From Candidatus Dormiibacterota bacterium (GTDB lineage: Bacteria > Acidobacteriota > Polarisedimenticolia > Gp22-AA2): 64,000 bases of DNA. The translations under genes and the position numbers were made by a program. The stretch lies in the NCBI GenBank assembly GCA_035635555.1, contig DASQAT010000013.1, positions 124,001-188,000 of the forward strand, read 5' to 3'. Below are positions 8,427 through 17,633 of this stretch, piece by piece. Each line of letters opens with the position of its first letter. Positions within the stretch are counted from its first letter, which is position 1. The notes beneath the pieces were generated by a model. The model ran no database searches. It was not told where the DNA came from and saw only the letters and a program-made list of their open reading frames with translations.

Positions 8427-9650
8427 CTACGGCTTGACGAGATCGAGAAGAACTTCGGTCCGCAGCCTGTTCTGAAGCATTCGCCCCGAGCCGCGCGAGG
8501 ATGGCGGCGGCAGGTACCTGCGGTTGGGAGGAAGCTTTCTGCGGCGCTGCCGCGCGATCTCAAAGCCATGACGCTCGCCAAGGCAGGTCAACGCGCCCGA
8601 GTTGCGAACGTACACGCCCCGCATCGTGCAGTCGCCCACGACCAAAACTGCACGCCCGCCTCGTACGAGAACCCGGCGCAACTCGCCCATCATCTTGTCC
8701 ATGTCGGCCACGTATCGCCCCAGCAACTTCTTCTGACGGAGAGAAAGACGATCGAGATCGCCCATGCGGCCCATCGCTCGGTTGATCATAGTGTCTTCAA
8801 TATCGGCACCCGCAGAGACCTCGGTTCCGATGTTCGCGGCCCTGACCCGGCGAAGGGCACCTACCGCGTGTCCCATCCACACGAGCGAGAACTTGTGACC
8901 ACGAAGGTAGTCGATGGCGTTGAGGTAAGGCGGGGACGAGACCACAACATCGATCGTTGAAGCCTCCAGTGGAAGGCTCCGCGCGTCAGCCATTTTTACA
9001 ATCGCGCGCGAGCCGACTTTTTCGACCGCGTTGAACGGCGTGGCGGCAAGTACAACTCGCACAGCCCGCAAGAAGTGGTCGAGGGGGCGGATGACGCTCT
9101 TGCCCAAAACCTTGTGCGGGCGGCTGTGCGCCACATCGAGCGCTAGAGAGGCACCGGCCTGCTTCGTGATGATCATCCGCGAGAACGCGCACCAGAGAAC
9201 GTCCCGGAGCGGTTTGGTCGGGACGTCGGAGATCGCTTGTGCGAGAGCGGCGAGCTGGCGGCGGTTGGTCTCGTCGAACCAGTACCGGACGAACGCGCGA
9301 GTCTCTTCGTCGGCGCCGGCGGGATATGCATCCCGAAGCGACAGGCGGGGTGCCCGCTGCTTTGCGACGTCGTGCGCTCGCTCAGCCATGCGGAGGGTCG
9401 ATGACTCGTTCGTGTCCCCGCACCAGACCCGAGCCAGCAGAACCGCGAGGGGATCTGTGTCGAAGCCGATCGATTCGTGCCCGAGAGTTCGGGCGACCAC
9501 GAGGGTAGTACCCGACCCAGCCATCGGGTCGAGAACGCGAAGGGGTCGGCCGCTCGACCGGCGGAGTTCGTTCCAGGGGATGGATGCTGCCATCCTCGCG
9601 GGGAAGGGATGAATCGGGCGGGGGATCATTCCTCTGGTCTGCATCTGCAC
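8427..9650 (-). CDS. Site-specific DNA methyltransferase (SPPY type)
   Basis: A 407-residue DNA methylase. Near the N-terminus HPFPARM is followed by the AdoMet-binding motif DPMAGSGTTL (motif I). The catalytic motif is SPPYLNAIDY (motif IV) around residue 245, so the order is that of beta-class amino-methyltransferases. SPPY favours N4-cytosine, though some N6-adenine enzymes also carry it. Start options are GTG 9650, ATG 9644 (10 bases after an AGGAAAAG site) and ATG 9629. It is on the opposite strand to the HerA/NurA/GHKL operon and ends 5 bp from it, so it is transcribed independently and could be made first, as expected for a protective methylase. No target-recognition domain stands out; specificity may reside in residues 90-220. 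Confidence 0.8.
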   Translation of the reverse strand: MQMQTRGMIPRPIHPFPARMAASIPWNELRRSSGRPLRVLDPMAGSGTTLVVARTLGHESIGFDTDPLAVLLARVWCGDTNESSTLRMAERAHDVAKQRAPRLSLRDAYPAGADEETRAFVRYWFDETNRRQLAALAQAISDVPTKPLRDVLWCAFSRMIITKQAGASLALDVAHSRPHKVLGKSVIRPLDHFLRAVRVVLAATPFNAVEKVGSRAIVKMADARSLPLEASTIDVVVSSPPYLNAIDYLRGHKFSLVWMGHAVGALRRVRAANIGTEVSAGADIEDTMINRAMGRMGDLDRLSLRQKKLLGRYVADMDKMMGELRRVLVRGGRAVLVVGDCTMRGVYVRNSGALTCLGERHGFEIARQRRRKLPPNRRYLPPPSSRGSGRMLQNRLRTEVLLDLVKP

Positions 9651-9691
9651 CTTTTCCTGGCCACGGAATCAAGCGCGCAGAGCAACGGGCC

Positions 9692-9911
9692 CTACCGTGA
9701 AATCAAGCGCCGTCCGAGATCCAAGTTGATAAGACGGTTAGATGAGCGCTTGAACGCTTATCCCGAAGGTCTTCGCGACGCTCGCCAACTGCTCATCGTC
9801 TTCAAGGTTGACCGTGTCGCCCTTCAGTGCCTTGCAGAGAAACCGTTCTGGCATCAGGAGGTCAGCGGCGAACTGATTAGCCTGCATTTCTTTGAGATCA
9901 GTCCCCTCGGC
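9692..9911 (-). pseudogene. Decayed ImmA/IrrE metallopeptidase fragment
   Basis: Reading the minus strand from 9911 gives EMQANQFAADLLMPERF, the C-terminal helix signature of ImmA/IrrE peptidases. It is followed by DDEQLASVAKTFGISVQAL, the family's closing region. The frame then hits TAA near 9736. Shifting one base restores NRLINLDLGRR and a stop at 9692-9694, so there is a frameshift near 9739. The HExxH half is missing: homology begins exactly where the neighbouring diguanylate-cyclase gene stops (9913). It is therefore a 5'-deleted and frameshifted remnant at a recombination joint. It is unlike the intact ImmA/IrrE at 1862-2614 in its preserved residues, so I take it as a different paralogue. 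No function is expected. Confidence 0.7.
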
Positions 9912-9912
9912 C

Positions 9913-10884
9913 TCAGCGCGCCCCGGCCAGAGAGCGCTGGTCGAGGTGCGTGCGGTTGCGGCCGGCCCCCTTGGCGCGGTAGAGGGCGTCGTCGGCGGCC
10001 TTGACCAGATCCTCGGGACGCTGGATCCGGTCGTTCAGGGGGAAGGTCGCGACGCCGGCCGAGACGGTGATCCGGATGATCGGCTCGGGGGCGTCGGCGC
10101 CGTGGAAGCGGTCCGCCTCGGTGACGCGACGGATCCGCTCGGCGAGACGCTGGCCATGCACCGCGGTCGTCTGGGGGAGGAGGGCGACGAACTCCTCCCC
10201 CCCGTAGCGGGCGATGATGTCGGTCTCGCGCGACGAGCGCACCATGATCTCGCCGAACCCCTTCAGGACGCGATCCCCCGCCGGGTGGCCGAAACGGTCG
10301 TTGACCTCCTTGAAATGGTCGATGTCGAACACCGCCAGGGTCAATCGGTTTGCGTAGCGCCTCGCCCGCTTGAACTCATCCGTCAGCCGCTCCATGAAGT
10401 GGCGGTAGTTGTAGAGGCCGGTCTTCTCGTCGAACTGGATGAGGTGGGCCATGCGCTCGTTGGCCCGCCTGAGCTCGTCGTTGGCCTGCTCCAGGGCGCG
10501 GAACACCTCGCGCTTCTTCAGCATCGTGCGGACGCGGGTCTCGACCTCCTCGTACTGGAACGGCTTCATGATGAGGTCGTCGGCGCCCGTGTCGTCGAAG
10601 ATGGCGGAGCGGCGGGTGTCCTCGCGGCCGGTGAGGACGATGACGGGGACGGTGGGGTCCCCCCTCTTCAATTCGCGCGCCACGCTCAGGCCGTCGACTT
10701 CGGGCATCACCTTGTCGACGAGGACGAGATCGGGCGGGTCCTGGCGGGCGATGTCGAGCGCCTCGCGGCCGTCACGCGCGCAGCGCACGTAGTAGTCCTG
10801 GGCCGACAGCCACTCGCGCAGCAGGCCGAGGTTGTCTTCCCTGTCGTCCGCGATCAGGATCTTGTAGTGATTGCCGTCACCCAT
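9913..10884 (-). CDS. Response regulator with GGDEF diguanylate cyclase output (PleD-like)
   Basis: A 323-residue protein. The receiver domain (1-125) has the acidic pair Asp13/Asp14, the phospho-acceptor Asp57 in LVLVDKVMPEVDG and the Lys of IMKPF. A coiled linker follows, then a GGDEF domain with active-site RYGGEEF around residues 226-232 and an intact RETD inhibitory site five residues before it. The enzyme should therefore make c-di-GMP from GTP and be product-inhibited. The ATG follows the ftsZ stop by a single base, so it is the last gene of the division operon. The coupling suggests that c-di-GMP output is tied to division-gene expression. The upstream sensor kinase is not in the window. 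Confidence 0.9.
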   Translation of the reverse strand: MGDGNHYKILIADDREDNLGLLREWLSAQDYYVRCARDGREALDIARQDPPDLVLVDKVMPEVDGLSVARELKRGDPTVPVIVLTGREDTRRSAIFDDTGADDLIMKPFQYEEVETRVRTMLKKREVFRALEQANDELRRANERMAHLIQFDEKTGLYNYRHFMERLTDEFKRARRYANRLTLAVFDIDHFKEVNDRFGHPAGDRVLKGFGEIMVRSSRETDIIARYGGEEFVALLPQTTAVHGQRLAERIRRVTEADRFHGADAPEPIIRITVSAGVATFPLNDRIQRPEDLVKAADDALYRAKGAGRNRTHLDQRSLAGAR

Positions 10885-10885
10885 G

Positions 10886-12130
10886 TCAGTCCATCTGCTT
10901 CCTCAGGAACGTGGGCACGTCGAGCTCGTCCTGAAGCGACGCGTAGCCGGTGACCGCCCCCGCGTCGGCTGTGCGGGCGGTCGCCTGCGGGACGGGCGGG
11001 CGCCTGAGGAAGGTCGGCGAGTCGAGATCGCGCCCCGGGCGCGCCTGGGCGTCGGTCGCCATGGGGCGCGGGGAGTAGCCGCGCTGCGCCGCGGCCGTCG
11101 CCGCCGCGACCTGGACCTCGGCGGCCTGGCGGCCGTCGCGGTTGAAGCCGGTGGCGATCACGGTGATCTTCACTTCGTCGGTCATCGCCTTGTCGATCAC
11201 CGTCCCGAAGATGATGTTCGCCTCGGGGTCGGCGGTGCGCTGCACCAGGCTCGAGGCCTCGGCCACCTCGTGCAGGGTCATGTCGGTGCCGCCGGTGATG
11301 TTGATCAGGATGCCGCGTGCGCCGTCGATGGTCGCGTCTTCGAGAAGCGGCGACGAGATGGCGCGCTGCGCCGCCTCGATGGCGCGGTTCGGTCCGGAGG
11401 CCACGCCGGTCCCCATGAGCGCCATCCCCATGCCGCTCATGATCGTCTTGACGTCGGCGAAGTCGAGGTTGATCTCGCCCGGGATGGTGATGAGGTCGGA
11501 GATCCCCTGCACCGCCTGGCGCAGGACGTCGTCGGCGAACAGGAACGCGGCGCCGAGCGGCATCGCCTTGTCGACCGAGTTCAGGAGCTTCTCGTTCGGG
11601 ATGCAGATGACGGTGTCGACCGCCTCCTGCAGCTCGTGCAGCCCCTGGTCCGCCTGGTCGCGGCGCTTCTTCCCCTCGAAGCCGAACGGCTTGGTGACGA
11701 CGGCGACCACGAGCGCCCCCAGCTCCGAGGACAGGCTGGCGATGATCGGGACGGCGCCGGTGCCGGTGCCGCCGCCCAGGCCCGAGGTGATGAACACCAT
11801 GTCGGCCCCCTGCATCGCCTCGATGATCTTCTCCGAGTCCTCGAGAGCCGCCTGGCGCCCGATGTCGGGGTTGCTGCCGGCCCCCAGCCCCTTGGTGAGC
11901 TTGGCGCCGATCTGGATCTTCAGCGGGGCGCGCGAGCCCTTCAGCGCCTGGCAGTCGGTGTTGGCGACCATGAACTCCACCCCCTGCAGGTTGGTGGAGA
12001 TCATGCGGTTGACGGCGTTGCTGCCGCCTCCGCCCACTCCGATTACCTTGATGTTGGCTCCGACGGCCTTGTTCTCGTCGAAGGACAGCCTCAACGCGGC
12101 CTTCGAGTGCTTGTCGTCCATCAGGATCAT
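10886..12130 (-). CDS. ftsZ: Cell division GTPase FtsZ
   Basis: 414 residues from ATG 12130, chosen because GAGGAG lies 6-7 bases upstream; an upstream-extended frame only reads through ftsA. The tubulin signature GGGTGTG and the N-terminal [16 protein letters not shown] nucleotide loop are intact, as is the NLDFADV T7-loop region. The protein polymerises into the Z-ring and binds FtsA. The C-terminal conserved peptide appears twice: [11 protein letters not shown], then about 25 residues later [12 protein letters not shown] at the extreme end. A single copy is usual. An Ala-rich spacer precedes both. ftsA ends 11 bp upstream and the diguanylate cyclase begins 1 bp downstream. Confidence 0.97.
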   Translation of the reverse strand: MILMDDKHSKAALRLSFDENKAVGANIKVIGVGGGGSNAVNRMISTNLQGVEFMVANTDCQALKGSRAPLKIQIGAKLTKGLGAGSNPDIGRQAALEDSEKIIEAMQGADMVFITSGLGGGTGTGAVPIIASLSSELGALVVAVVTKPFGFEGKKRRDQADQGLHELQEAVDTVICIPNEKLLNSVDKAMPLGAAFLFADDVLRQAVQGISDLITIPGEINLDFADVKTIMSGMGMALMGTGVASGPNRAIEAAQRAISSPLLEDATIDGARGILINITGGTDMTLHEVAEASSLVQRTADPEANIIFGTVIDKAMTDEVKITVIATGFNRDGRQAAEVQVAAATAAAQRGYSPRPMATDAQARPGRDLDSPTFLRRPPVPQATARTADAGAVTGYASLQDELDVPTFLRKQMD

Positions 12131-12141
12131 GCGGGTCTCCT

Positions 12142-13377
12142 CTAAAAGAGTTCGCTCAGCCAGCCTCTCACCATGTCGCCCATGCGGGAGAGGACGAAGG
12201 GATGGTGCAGTTTCTGCGGGACGCTCTGGCGCCGCCGCGCGCCGTACAGGGTCAGTCCGACCACCGTGCTGTGCTGCGGCGTCGCGACGGTGTCGGAGAT
12301 GCCGCCGAGACCGGACGGCGAGCCGCGCCGCACCGGCACGTTCAGGCAGCGCTCGGCCATCTCCTGGATCCCCTCCAGCATCGAGCCCCCACCCGTCAGG
12401 ACGACACCGGCGTGGATCGAGCGGTCGAAGTTGCTGCGCGCGAACTCCTCGGCGATGAGCGCGAAGATCTCCTCGACGCGCGGCTGGATGATCTCGCACA
12501 GGAGAGTGCGCGACAGCACGCGCGGCTTGCGGCCGCCGACGATCGGCACCTCGATCGTGTCCTCGTCCCCGACCAGAGAGGCGAGGGCGCAGCCCCGGTT
12601 CTTCTTGAGCCTCTCGGCCTCGGGGATCGGGGTGCGCAGGCCCACCGCGATGTCGTTGGTGACGTGCTCGCCGCCCGTCGGCAGCGCGGCGATGTGGCGG
12701 ATGGCGCCGCGCTCGAAGATCACCAGATCGCTGGTGCCGGCGCCGATGTCGATGAGCGCCACCCCCATCTCCTTCTCGTCGGGGGTCAGCACGGCATCGG
12801 CCGCGGCGAGCTGCTCGAGCACGACCTCTTCAACTTCGACGCCGGCGCGGTTGACGCTGTTGACCAGGTTCTGCGCGGCGGTGACCGAGGCGGTCACGAT
12901 GTGCACGTTCGCCTGCAGCTTGGAGCCGGTCATGCCGGCCGGGTCGTGGATGCCGTCCTGGTCGTCGACCATGAACTCCTGCGGCAACACGTGGAAGATC
13001 TCGCGCTCGGGCGGGATGTTCACGGCGCGCGCGGCGGCCAGGACGCGCTGCACGTCGTCGCGCGTGACCTCGTGGTCCCGTCCGGAGATGGCGACGACTC
13101 CGCGGCTGTTCAGCCCGCGGACGTGCGCCCCGGCGACGCCGACGAAGGCCCGGTCCACGGAGCAGCCGGCCATGAGCTCCGCCTCCTCCACCGCCTGCTT
13201 GATCGAAGAGACGCAGGCGTCGAGGTTCACCACGACCCCCTTGCGCATTCCGCGCGAGGGGGCCGAGCCGAAGCCGACGATGTCGATGGCGCCCGCGTCC
13301 CGGGGCTCGGCGATCAGGACGCAGACCTTGGTCTGGCCGATGTCCAGTCCCACGAGGTGGGTGCTGGGTCGTGGCAT
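12142..13377 (-). CDS. ftsA: Cell division actin-like protein FtsA
   Basis: 411 residues. The actin-fold phosphate loops [10 protein letters not shown] (about residue 8) and [14 protein letters not shown] are present, along with the adenosine motif [13 protein letters not shown]. The 1C domain lies between them. The last residues, [14 protein letters not shown], form an amphipathic membrane-targeting helix. FtsA tethers FtsZ filaments to the inner membrane and recruits later division proteins. The length is normal for the family. Its ATG follows the ftsQ stop by 1 base and ftsZ starts 11 bases after its stop. That gives the conserved ftsQ-ftsA-ftsZ order with near-contiguous translation. Confidence 0.96.
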   Translation of the reverse strand: MPRPSTHLVGLDIGQTKVCVLIAEPRDAGAIDIVGFGSAPSRGMRKGVVVNLDACVSSIKQAVEEAELMAGCSVDRAFVGVAGAHVRGLNSRGVVAISGRDHEVTRDDVQRVLAAARAVNIPPEREIFHVLPQEFMVDDQDGIHDPAGMTGSKLQANVHIVTASVTAAQNLVNSVNRAGVEVEEVVLEQLAAADAVLTPDEKEMGVALIDIGAGTSDLVIFERGAIRHIAALPTGGEHVTNDIAVGLRTPIPEAERLKKNRGCALASLVGDEDTIEVPIVGGRKPRVLSRTLLCEIIQPRVEEIFALIAEEFARSNFDRSIHAGVVLTGGGSMLEGIQEMAERCLNVPVRRGSPSGLGGISDTVATPQHSTVVGLTLYGARRRQSVPQKLHHPFVLSRMGDMVRGWLSELF

Positions 13378-13378
13378 G

Positions 13379-14239
13379 TCAGTCTCCCTTCACGGCGACA
13401 CGAGGTCGGAACGCGATGCGGTCCCGGAACCTCAGATCGACGTACGCGCCGTCGCCGAAGTCCGTGGCGAGGTAGTCGCGCAGCGTCAGATAGCGGTCGA
13501 GATTCGCTCCAAAATCGCTCGGATTGAGGCGCACCGACGGCCCCCCCTGGTTCAGCCGCAGCTCCAGGCGGTCGTCGCGCGACAGGTCGATCTCCGAGAT
13601 GTTCTTCGCCAGGTCCCGCTGGTTCTCCTGCAGCCAGGCGACGAGCCGGACACCGCGCTGCATCTGCGCGCGCGCGCGGGCGGCGTTCCGGTCGTCCAGA
13701 CCGACGAGAATCGGCCAGGAGTAGTCCTTCGTCTGGCCGCCGAAGGGATCGATGGCGACCCCCTCGTCGTCCACCAGCCACACCCGGTCGCGCAGCAGGG
13801 CGAGCCCTCCCGGCGCGCGCTCCTCGATGGCGCAGAAAATACCGTCGGGCAGGACGCGCTTGACGACGGCCCGCTTCACCCAGCGCCGCGCCTCGAGGTC
13901 CCGCCCCAGCCGCGCCGGATCCAGCCGGAACAGGTTCCGGCCCATGGCCCGCGACAGCGATCGGCGCAGCTCCCCCTCCGGCGCGTAGCGCGTCTCGGAG
14001 AACTCGATCCGCCGGAGCCGGAAGCGCTGGGAGTGGGTCAGGTAGTGCCGAGCGCCGTACGCCGACCCGCCGAGGAGCGCCGTGCCGAGGACCAGGGCCG
14101 TGAGGACGGCTCCGCCAAGGCCGCGGCGGCGCTTGCGGAGAGCGCCGCTCCGGTCGCGTCGGAGGATGCGCAGCGGCTCGGTGTCGGCGCCGGCGCGCGT
14201 CGCGTCGATCGATCCCGTGGCGGGACGAAGGCGCTTCAT
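13379..14239 (-). CDS. ftsQ: Cell division protein FtsQ/DivIB
   Basis: 286 residues with a basic cytoplasmic tail (1-40), one membrane span (about 41-62), a POTRA domain beginning near RRIEFSETRY (residue 76) and a beta domain to the end. The POTRA segment contains the typical NLFRLDPARLGRDLEARRWV region and the following KRVLPDGIFCAIEER strand. It belongs to the FtsQ-FtsL-FtsB subcomplex that activates septal synthesis. The ATG overlaps the murB stop (ATGA at 14236-14239). The N-terminal tail is longer and more Arg-rich than in E. coli but normal for high-GC Gram-negatives. Confidence 0.9.
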   Translation of the reverse strand: MKRLRPATGSIDATRAGADTEPLRILRRDRSGALRKRRRGLGGAVLTALVLGTALLGGSAYGARHYLTHSQRFRLRRIEFSETRYAPEGELRRSLSRAMGRNLFRLDPARLGRDLEARRWVKRAVVKRVLPDGIFCAIEERAPGGLALLRDRVWLVDDEGVAIDPFGGQTKDYSWPILVGLDDRNAARARAQMQRGVRLVAWLQENQRDLAKNISEIDLSRDDRLELRLNQGGPSVRLNPSDFGANLDRYLTLRDYLATDFGDGAYVDLRFRDRIAFRPRVAVKGD

Positions 14240-15177
14240 CTCCAGACGATCACCTCCGTCTCGAGCGTGATGCCGGTCTTCTTGCTCACTTCGTCGCGCA
14301 CCCTGTCGATGAGGAGGAGGACGTCCCGGAACGTGGCCCCGCCCCGGTTGACGATGAAGTTGGCGTGCACGTCCGAGACGACGGCACGGCCGACGGCCGT
14401 CCCCTTCAGGCCGCTCTGGTCGATGAGACGCCCGGCGTGCCCCTCCTCCGGGTTCTTGAAGATGCAGCCGGCGTTCTTCGCACCGGTCGGCTGGGTCGAC
14501 ACACGGTGGTCGTGGTAGGCGCGCATCCGCTCGCGCACGCGCGCCGGGTCGTCGGGGAGGAGATGCAGGGTCGCGGCGGCGATGAAGCGGTCGCCGACTC
14601 CCGGGCTGCGGCGGTAGGCGAACGTTCCCGCTCCGGCCGCCAGCTCTTCGATACGCCCCTGGCGGGTGATCGCCGTGAGCGAGGCCACGGCGTTGCCGAA
14701 CATCCCCTCGTGCCAGCCGGCGTTCATGCGCACGCAGCCGCCGACGCTCCCGGGGATCCCCTCGGCGAACTCGATCCCGGACAGACCGGCAGCGGCCGCC
14801 CGCTTGACCAGGCGCGGCACCGGGTAGCCGGCGCCCGCCAGGACCTTGTCACCCTCGATGCCCGGCTCCTCCTGGAGCGACTCCGACGAGATCACCACGA
14901 ACGACGGCCCCTCGTCCGCCACCAGGAGGTTCGAGCCGGCGCCCAGGAAATCGAACGGCACCCCGGCCTGGAACAGACGCTCCATCACGGGCGCCAGCTC
15001 CTCCGGCCGGGCCGGCGCCAGCAGGAGAGGCGCCTCGCCGCCGACTCCGAGCGACGTGCGTGTCCTGAGCGGCACGTCGCGCAGCACGCGCACGGGCGAC
15101 TCCCTGAGGATCGCCTCCGCCTCCGTCATCCAGTGCTTCACGGCCGTCATCGGCATCGTTCCCGGGCCTGCGCTCAT
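14236..15177 (-). CDS. murB: UDP-N-acetylenolpyruvoylglucosamine reductase MurB
   Basis: 313 residues from ATG 15177, which shares its A with the murC stop (TGATG). The frame stays open further upstream, but only as a shadow of murC. An FAD-binding region begins with RTRTSLGVGGEAPLLL and has the DFLGAGSNLLVADEG loop. The substrate domain contains FAEGIPGSVGGCVRMNAGWHE and later GCIFKNPE with the catalytic Glu near the end. The type I MurB pattern is evident: reduction of UDP-GlcNAc-enolpyruvate with NADPH to UDP-MurNAc. Internal ATGs at 15156 and 15150 are weaker start options. Confidence 0.94.
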   Translation of the reverse strand: MSAGPGTMPMTAVKHWMTEAEAILRESPVRVLRDVPLRTRTSLGVGGEAPLLLAPARPEELAPVMERLFQAGVPFDFLGAGSNLLVADEGPSFVVISSESLQEEPGIEGDKVLAGAGYPVPRLVKRAAAAGLSGIEFAEGIPGSVGGCVRMNAGWHEGMFGNAVASLTAITRQGRIEELAAGAGTFAYRRSPGVGDRFIAAATLHLLPDDPARVRERMRAYHDHRVSTQPTGAKNAGCIFKNPEEGHAGRLIDQSGLKGTAVGRAVVSDVHANFIVNRGGATFRDVLLLIDRVRDEVSKKTGITLETEVIVWR

Positions 15178-16553
15178 CACTTCCGCAAGTGCCTGACGAA
15201 CTCCTCGCCGGCCTTGTAGACGCTGCCGGCGCCCATCGTGATCACCATGTCCCCCTCGCGCGCGCGCTCCTTGAGCCAGTCCGGCACATCCTTCAGGCTC
15301 TTCACGAGCGTCACGTCCTTGTGGCCGTGGGTCTTGATCGCCTGCGCCACCGCCTCGACCGTGACGCCGGGGATCGGAGCCTCGCCGGCCGGGTAGATGT
15401 CGCACACCGCCAGGACGTCGGCGTCGTAGAAGGCGCGCGCGAACTCGTTCAGGAGCGCCTGCACGCGCGTGAAGCGGTGCGGCTGGAACACGACCACGGT
15501 GCGCCGGCCGAACCCCTTCTTGGCGGCCGCGAGGGTCGCCAGGATCTCCGAGGGGTGGTGCCCGTAGTCGTCGATGACCATGATCCCGCCGTGCTCCCCC
15601 TTCAGCTGGAAGCGGCGGTCGGCGCCGCTGAAGCGCGAGAGCTCGGCGGCAATCGTCTCGAACGGCACCTCGAGGTCGAGACCGCAGGCGATCGCCGCCA
15701 GCGAGTTGGCGATGCTGTGGCGCCCCGGCACGCGCAGCGTGATCCCCCCGATCTTCTTCCCCTGCAGCAGCACCGTGTACGCCGCCTTGAATCCCTGGAG
15801 CTCGATGTCGGACGCCGACAGGTCGGCCTGCGCCGTGAACCCGTAGGTCACGACGCGCCGCGACAGGCGGGGCAGGATCTCCTGCACGCGCGTGTCGTCG
15901 AGGCAGACGACGCCGACGCCGTAGAACGGCACCTTGTTCAGGAAATCGGCGAAGGCGGTCTGCAGACGCGACAGGTCGCCGTAATGGTCGAGGTGCTCGG
16001 CGTCGATGTTGGTCACCACGGCGATGGTCGGCGTGAGGCGCAGGAACGACCCGTCGCTCTCGTCCGCCTCGGCGACCAGCAGGTCGCCGCGCCCGAGCTT
16101 GGCGTTGCTGCCGAGGACGTTGAGCCGCCCGCCGATGATGATCGTCGGGTCGAGGCCGGCGCCCGACAGCACCTGCGCCACCATCGACGTGGTCGTGGTC
16201 TTGCCGTGCGAGCCGGCGATGGCGATGCCGTACTTGATCCGCATCAGCTCGGCCAGCATCTCGGCGCGCGGGATCACCGGGATCTGCCTGCGGCGCGCCT
16301 CCAGCACCTCCGGGTTGTCAGGTTTCACGGCCGAGGAGATGACGACGACGTCCGCGTCCCCGACGTTCAAGGCCGCGTGACCGCGGGTGATCCGGCCGCC
16401 CAGGGCCCTCAGCCCTTTGACCGTGGCCCCTTCCTCGAGGTCGCTCCCCGTCACCTGGTAGCCGAGGTTGATCAGGACCTCGGCGATGCCGCTCATGCCG
16501 ATCCCTCCGATCCCGACGAAATGGATGCGGCGCGTCTTGCGGAGCATCACCAT
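15177..16553 (-). CDS. murC: UDP-N-acetylmuramate-L-alanine ligase MurC
   Basis: 458 residues. The N-terminal Rossmann motif [17 protein letters not shown] and the ATP loop [10 protein letters not shown] identify MurC, as does [10 protein letters not shown]. It adds L-Ala to UDP-MurNAc in the cytoplasm. It overlaps murG by 7 bases if ATG 16553 is used. The second ATG at 16547 gives a one-base TGATG overlap like three other junctions of this cluster and may be the true start. The length is normal. It is followed directly by murB through another TGATG. Confidence 0.96.
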   Translation of the reverse strand: MVMLRKTRRIHFVGIGGIGMSGIAEVLINLGYQVTGSDLEEGATVKGLRALGGRITRGHAALNVGDADVVVISSAVKPDNPEVLEARRRQIPVIPRAEMLAELMRIKYGIAIAGSHGKTTTTSMVAQVLSGAGLDPTIIIGGRLNVLGSNAKLGRGDLLVAEADESDGSFLRLTPTIAVVTNIDAEHLDHYGDLSRLQTAFADFLNKVPFYGVGVVCLDDTRVQEILPRLSRRVVTYGFTAQADLSASDIELQGFKAAYTVLLQGKKIGGITLRVPGRHSIANSLAAIACGLDLEVPFETIAAELSRFSGADRRFQLKGEHGGIMVIDDYGHHPSEILATLAAAKKGFGRRTVVVFQPHRFTRVQALLNEFARAFYDADVLAVCDIYPAGEAPIPGVTVEAVAQAIKTHGHKDVTLVKSLKDVPDWLKERAREGDMVITMGAGSVYKAGEEFVRHLRK

Positions 16554-17623
16554 GCCTGCATCTCCGCGACCATGTCCACAATCCGGACGGCGGCGTCGGG
16601 GCGCGCCAGGAGAAGGGCCGAGCGCTCCATCGCGGACACCCGCCCCGGGTCGGAGCGCAGCCGCAGCAGGGCCTGCGCCAGCGCCTCACCGGTGAGGGAC
16701 GACTCCTCCATCAGAAGCGACGCGCCCGCCTCCGCGAACTTGCGCGCGTTGTAGCGCTGGTGGTCGTGGGCCGAGGTGGGCAGGGGAACGAGGATCGACG
16801 CCTTCCCGCAGACGGCGATCTCCGACACGCTGCCGGCCCCGGCGCGCGCGAGCACGAGATCGGCCCACTCGTAAGCCCTCAGGATGTCCGTGATGTACGG
16901 CAGCACCTGGGCCTCGAAGCCCGCGGCCTGGTACGCGGCGGCGACCCGCCCGTGGTCGGCGGCCCCGGTGCCGTGCAGGAAGCGCAGGGCGGGCCGCTGC
17001 TCCTTCAAGTGGGGGAGCGCCTCGACGACCGCGCCGTTGATCGCCTTCGCCCCCTGGCTCCCTCCGAAGATCAGCACGTTGAACGTGTCGCCCCGCGCCT
17101 TGCGCTTCGCCTGACGGAACTCGGCGCGGATCGGGTTCCCGGTCACCACGCCGCGCCCGCCGAAATAGCGCCGGGTCTCCTCGAACGACACCGCCACACG
17201 GCGCACCCACGGCGCCAGCAGCCGGTTGGTCAGACCGGGGTAGTAGTTCTGCTCGTGGATCAGGCTCGGGACGCGCAGCATCACCGCCGCCAGGACCAGG
17301 GGCCCGGAGGCATAGCCGCCGACCCCGATCACCACTCTCGGTCTCTTGCGCATGAGCGTCCGGATCGACTGGGCGAAGCCGGCCATCGCCCGTCCGATCC
17401 CGCGTATCCTCCCGGTCAGCGACTTGCCCACGACACCGCCGCTCCGGATGGCGATCAGCCTGTACCCGTGCGGGGCCAGGATCGTCCGCTCCAGGCTCGT
17501 GCCCGCACCCGCGAACACGATCTCGACCCCCGGGCGCCGCGTCTCGATCTCCTGGGCGATCGAGATGCCGGGGTACAGGTGCCCTCCGGTTCCGCCTCCG
17601 GCGACGACGATCGTGTCGGCCAC
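16547..17623 (-). CDS. murG: Lipid II synthase MurG
   Basis: 358 residues from a GTG start 10 bases after the ftsW stop. The N-terminal glycine loop [15 protein letters not shown] and the second-domain motif [13 protein letters not shown] are diagnostic for MurG. This is the peripheral inner-membrane glycosyltransferase that moves GlcNAc from UDP-GlcNAc to lipid I. The donor-site region [15 protein letters not shown] is present (the H-x4-G-type loop reads VLARAGAGS). The length is typical (about 355). No good ribosome-binding site is seen at the GTG, which points to coupling with ftsW. Confidence 0.95.
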   Translation of the reverse strand: MADTIVVAGGGTGGHLYPGISIAQEIETRRPGVEIVFAGAGTSLERTILAPHGYRLIAIRSGGVVGKSLTGRIRGIGRAMAGFAQSIRTLMRKRPRVVIGVGGYASGPLVLAAVMLRVPSLIHEQNYYPGLTNRLLAPWVRRVAVSFEETRRYFGGRGVVTGNPIRAEFRQAKRKARGDTFNVLIFGGSQGAKAINGAVVEALPHLKEQRPALRFLHGTGAADHGRVAAAYQAAGFEAQVLPYITDILRAYEWADLVLARAGAGSVSEIAVCGKASILVPLPTSAHDHQRYNARKFAEAGASLLMEESSLTGEALAQALLRLRSDPGRVSAMERSALLLARPDAAVRIVDMVAEMQAW

Positions 17624-17633
17624 CGGAGAATCG

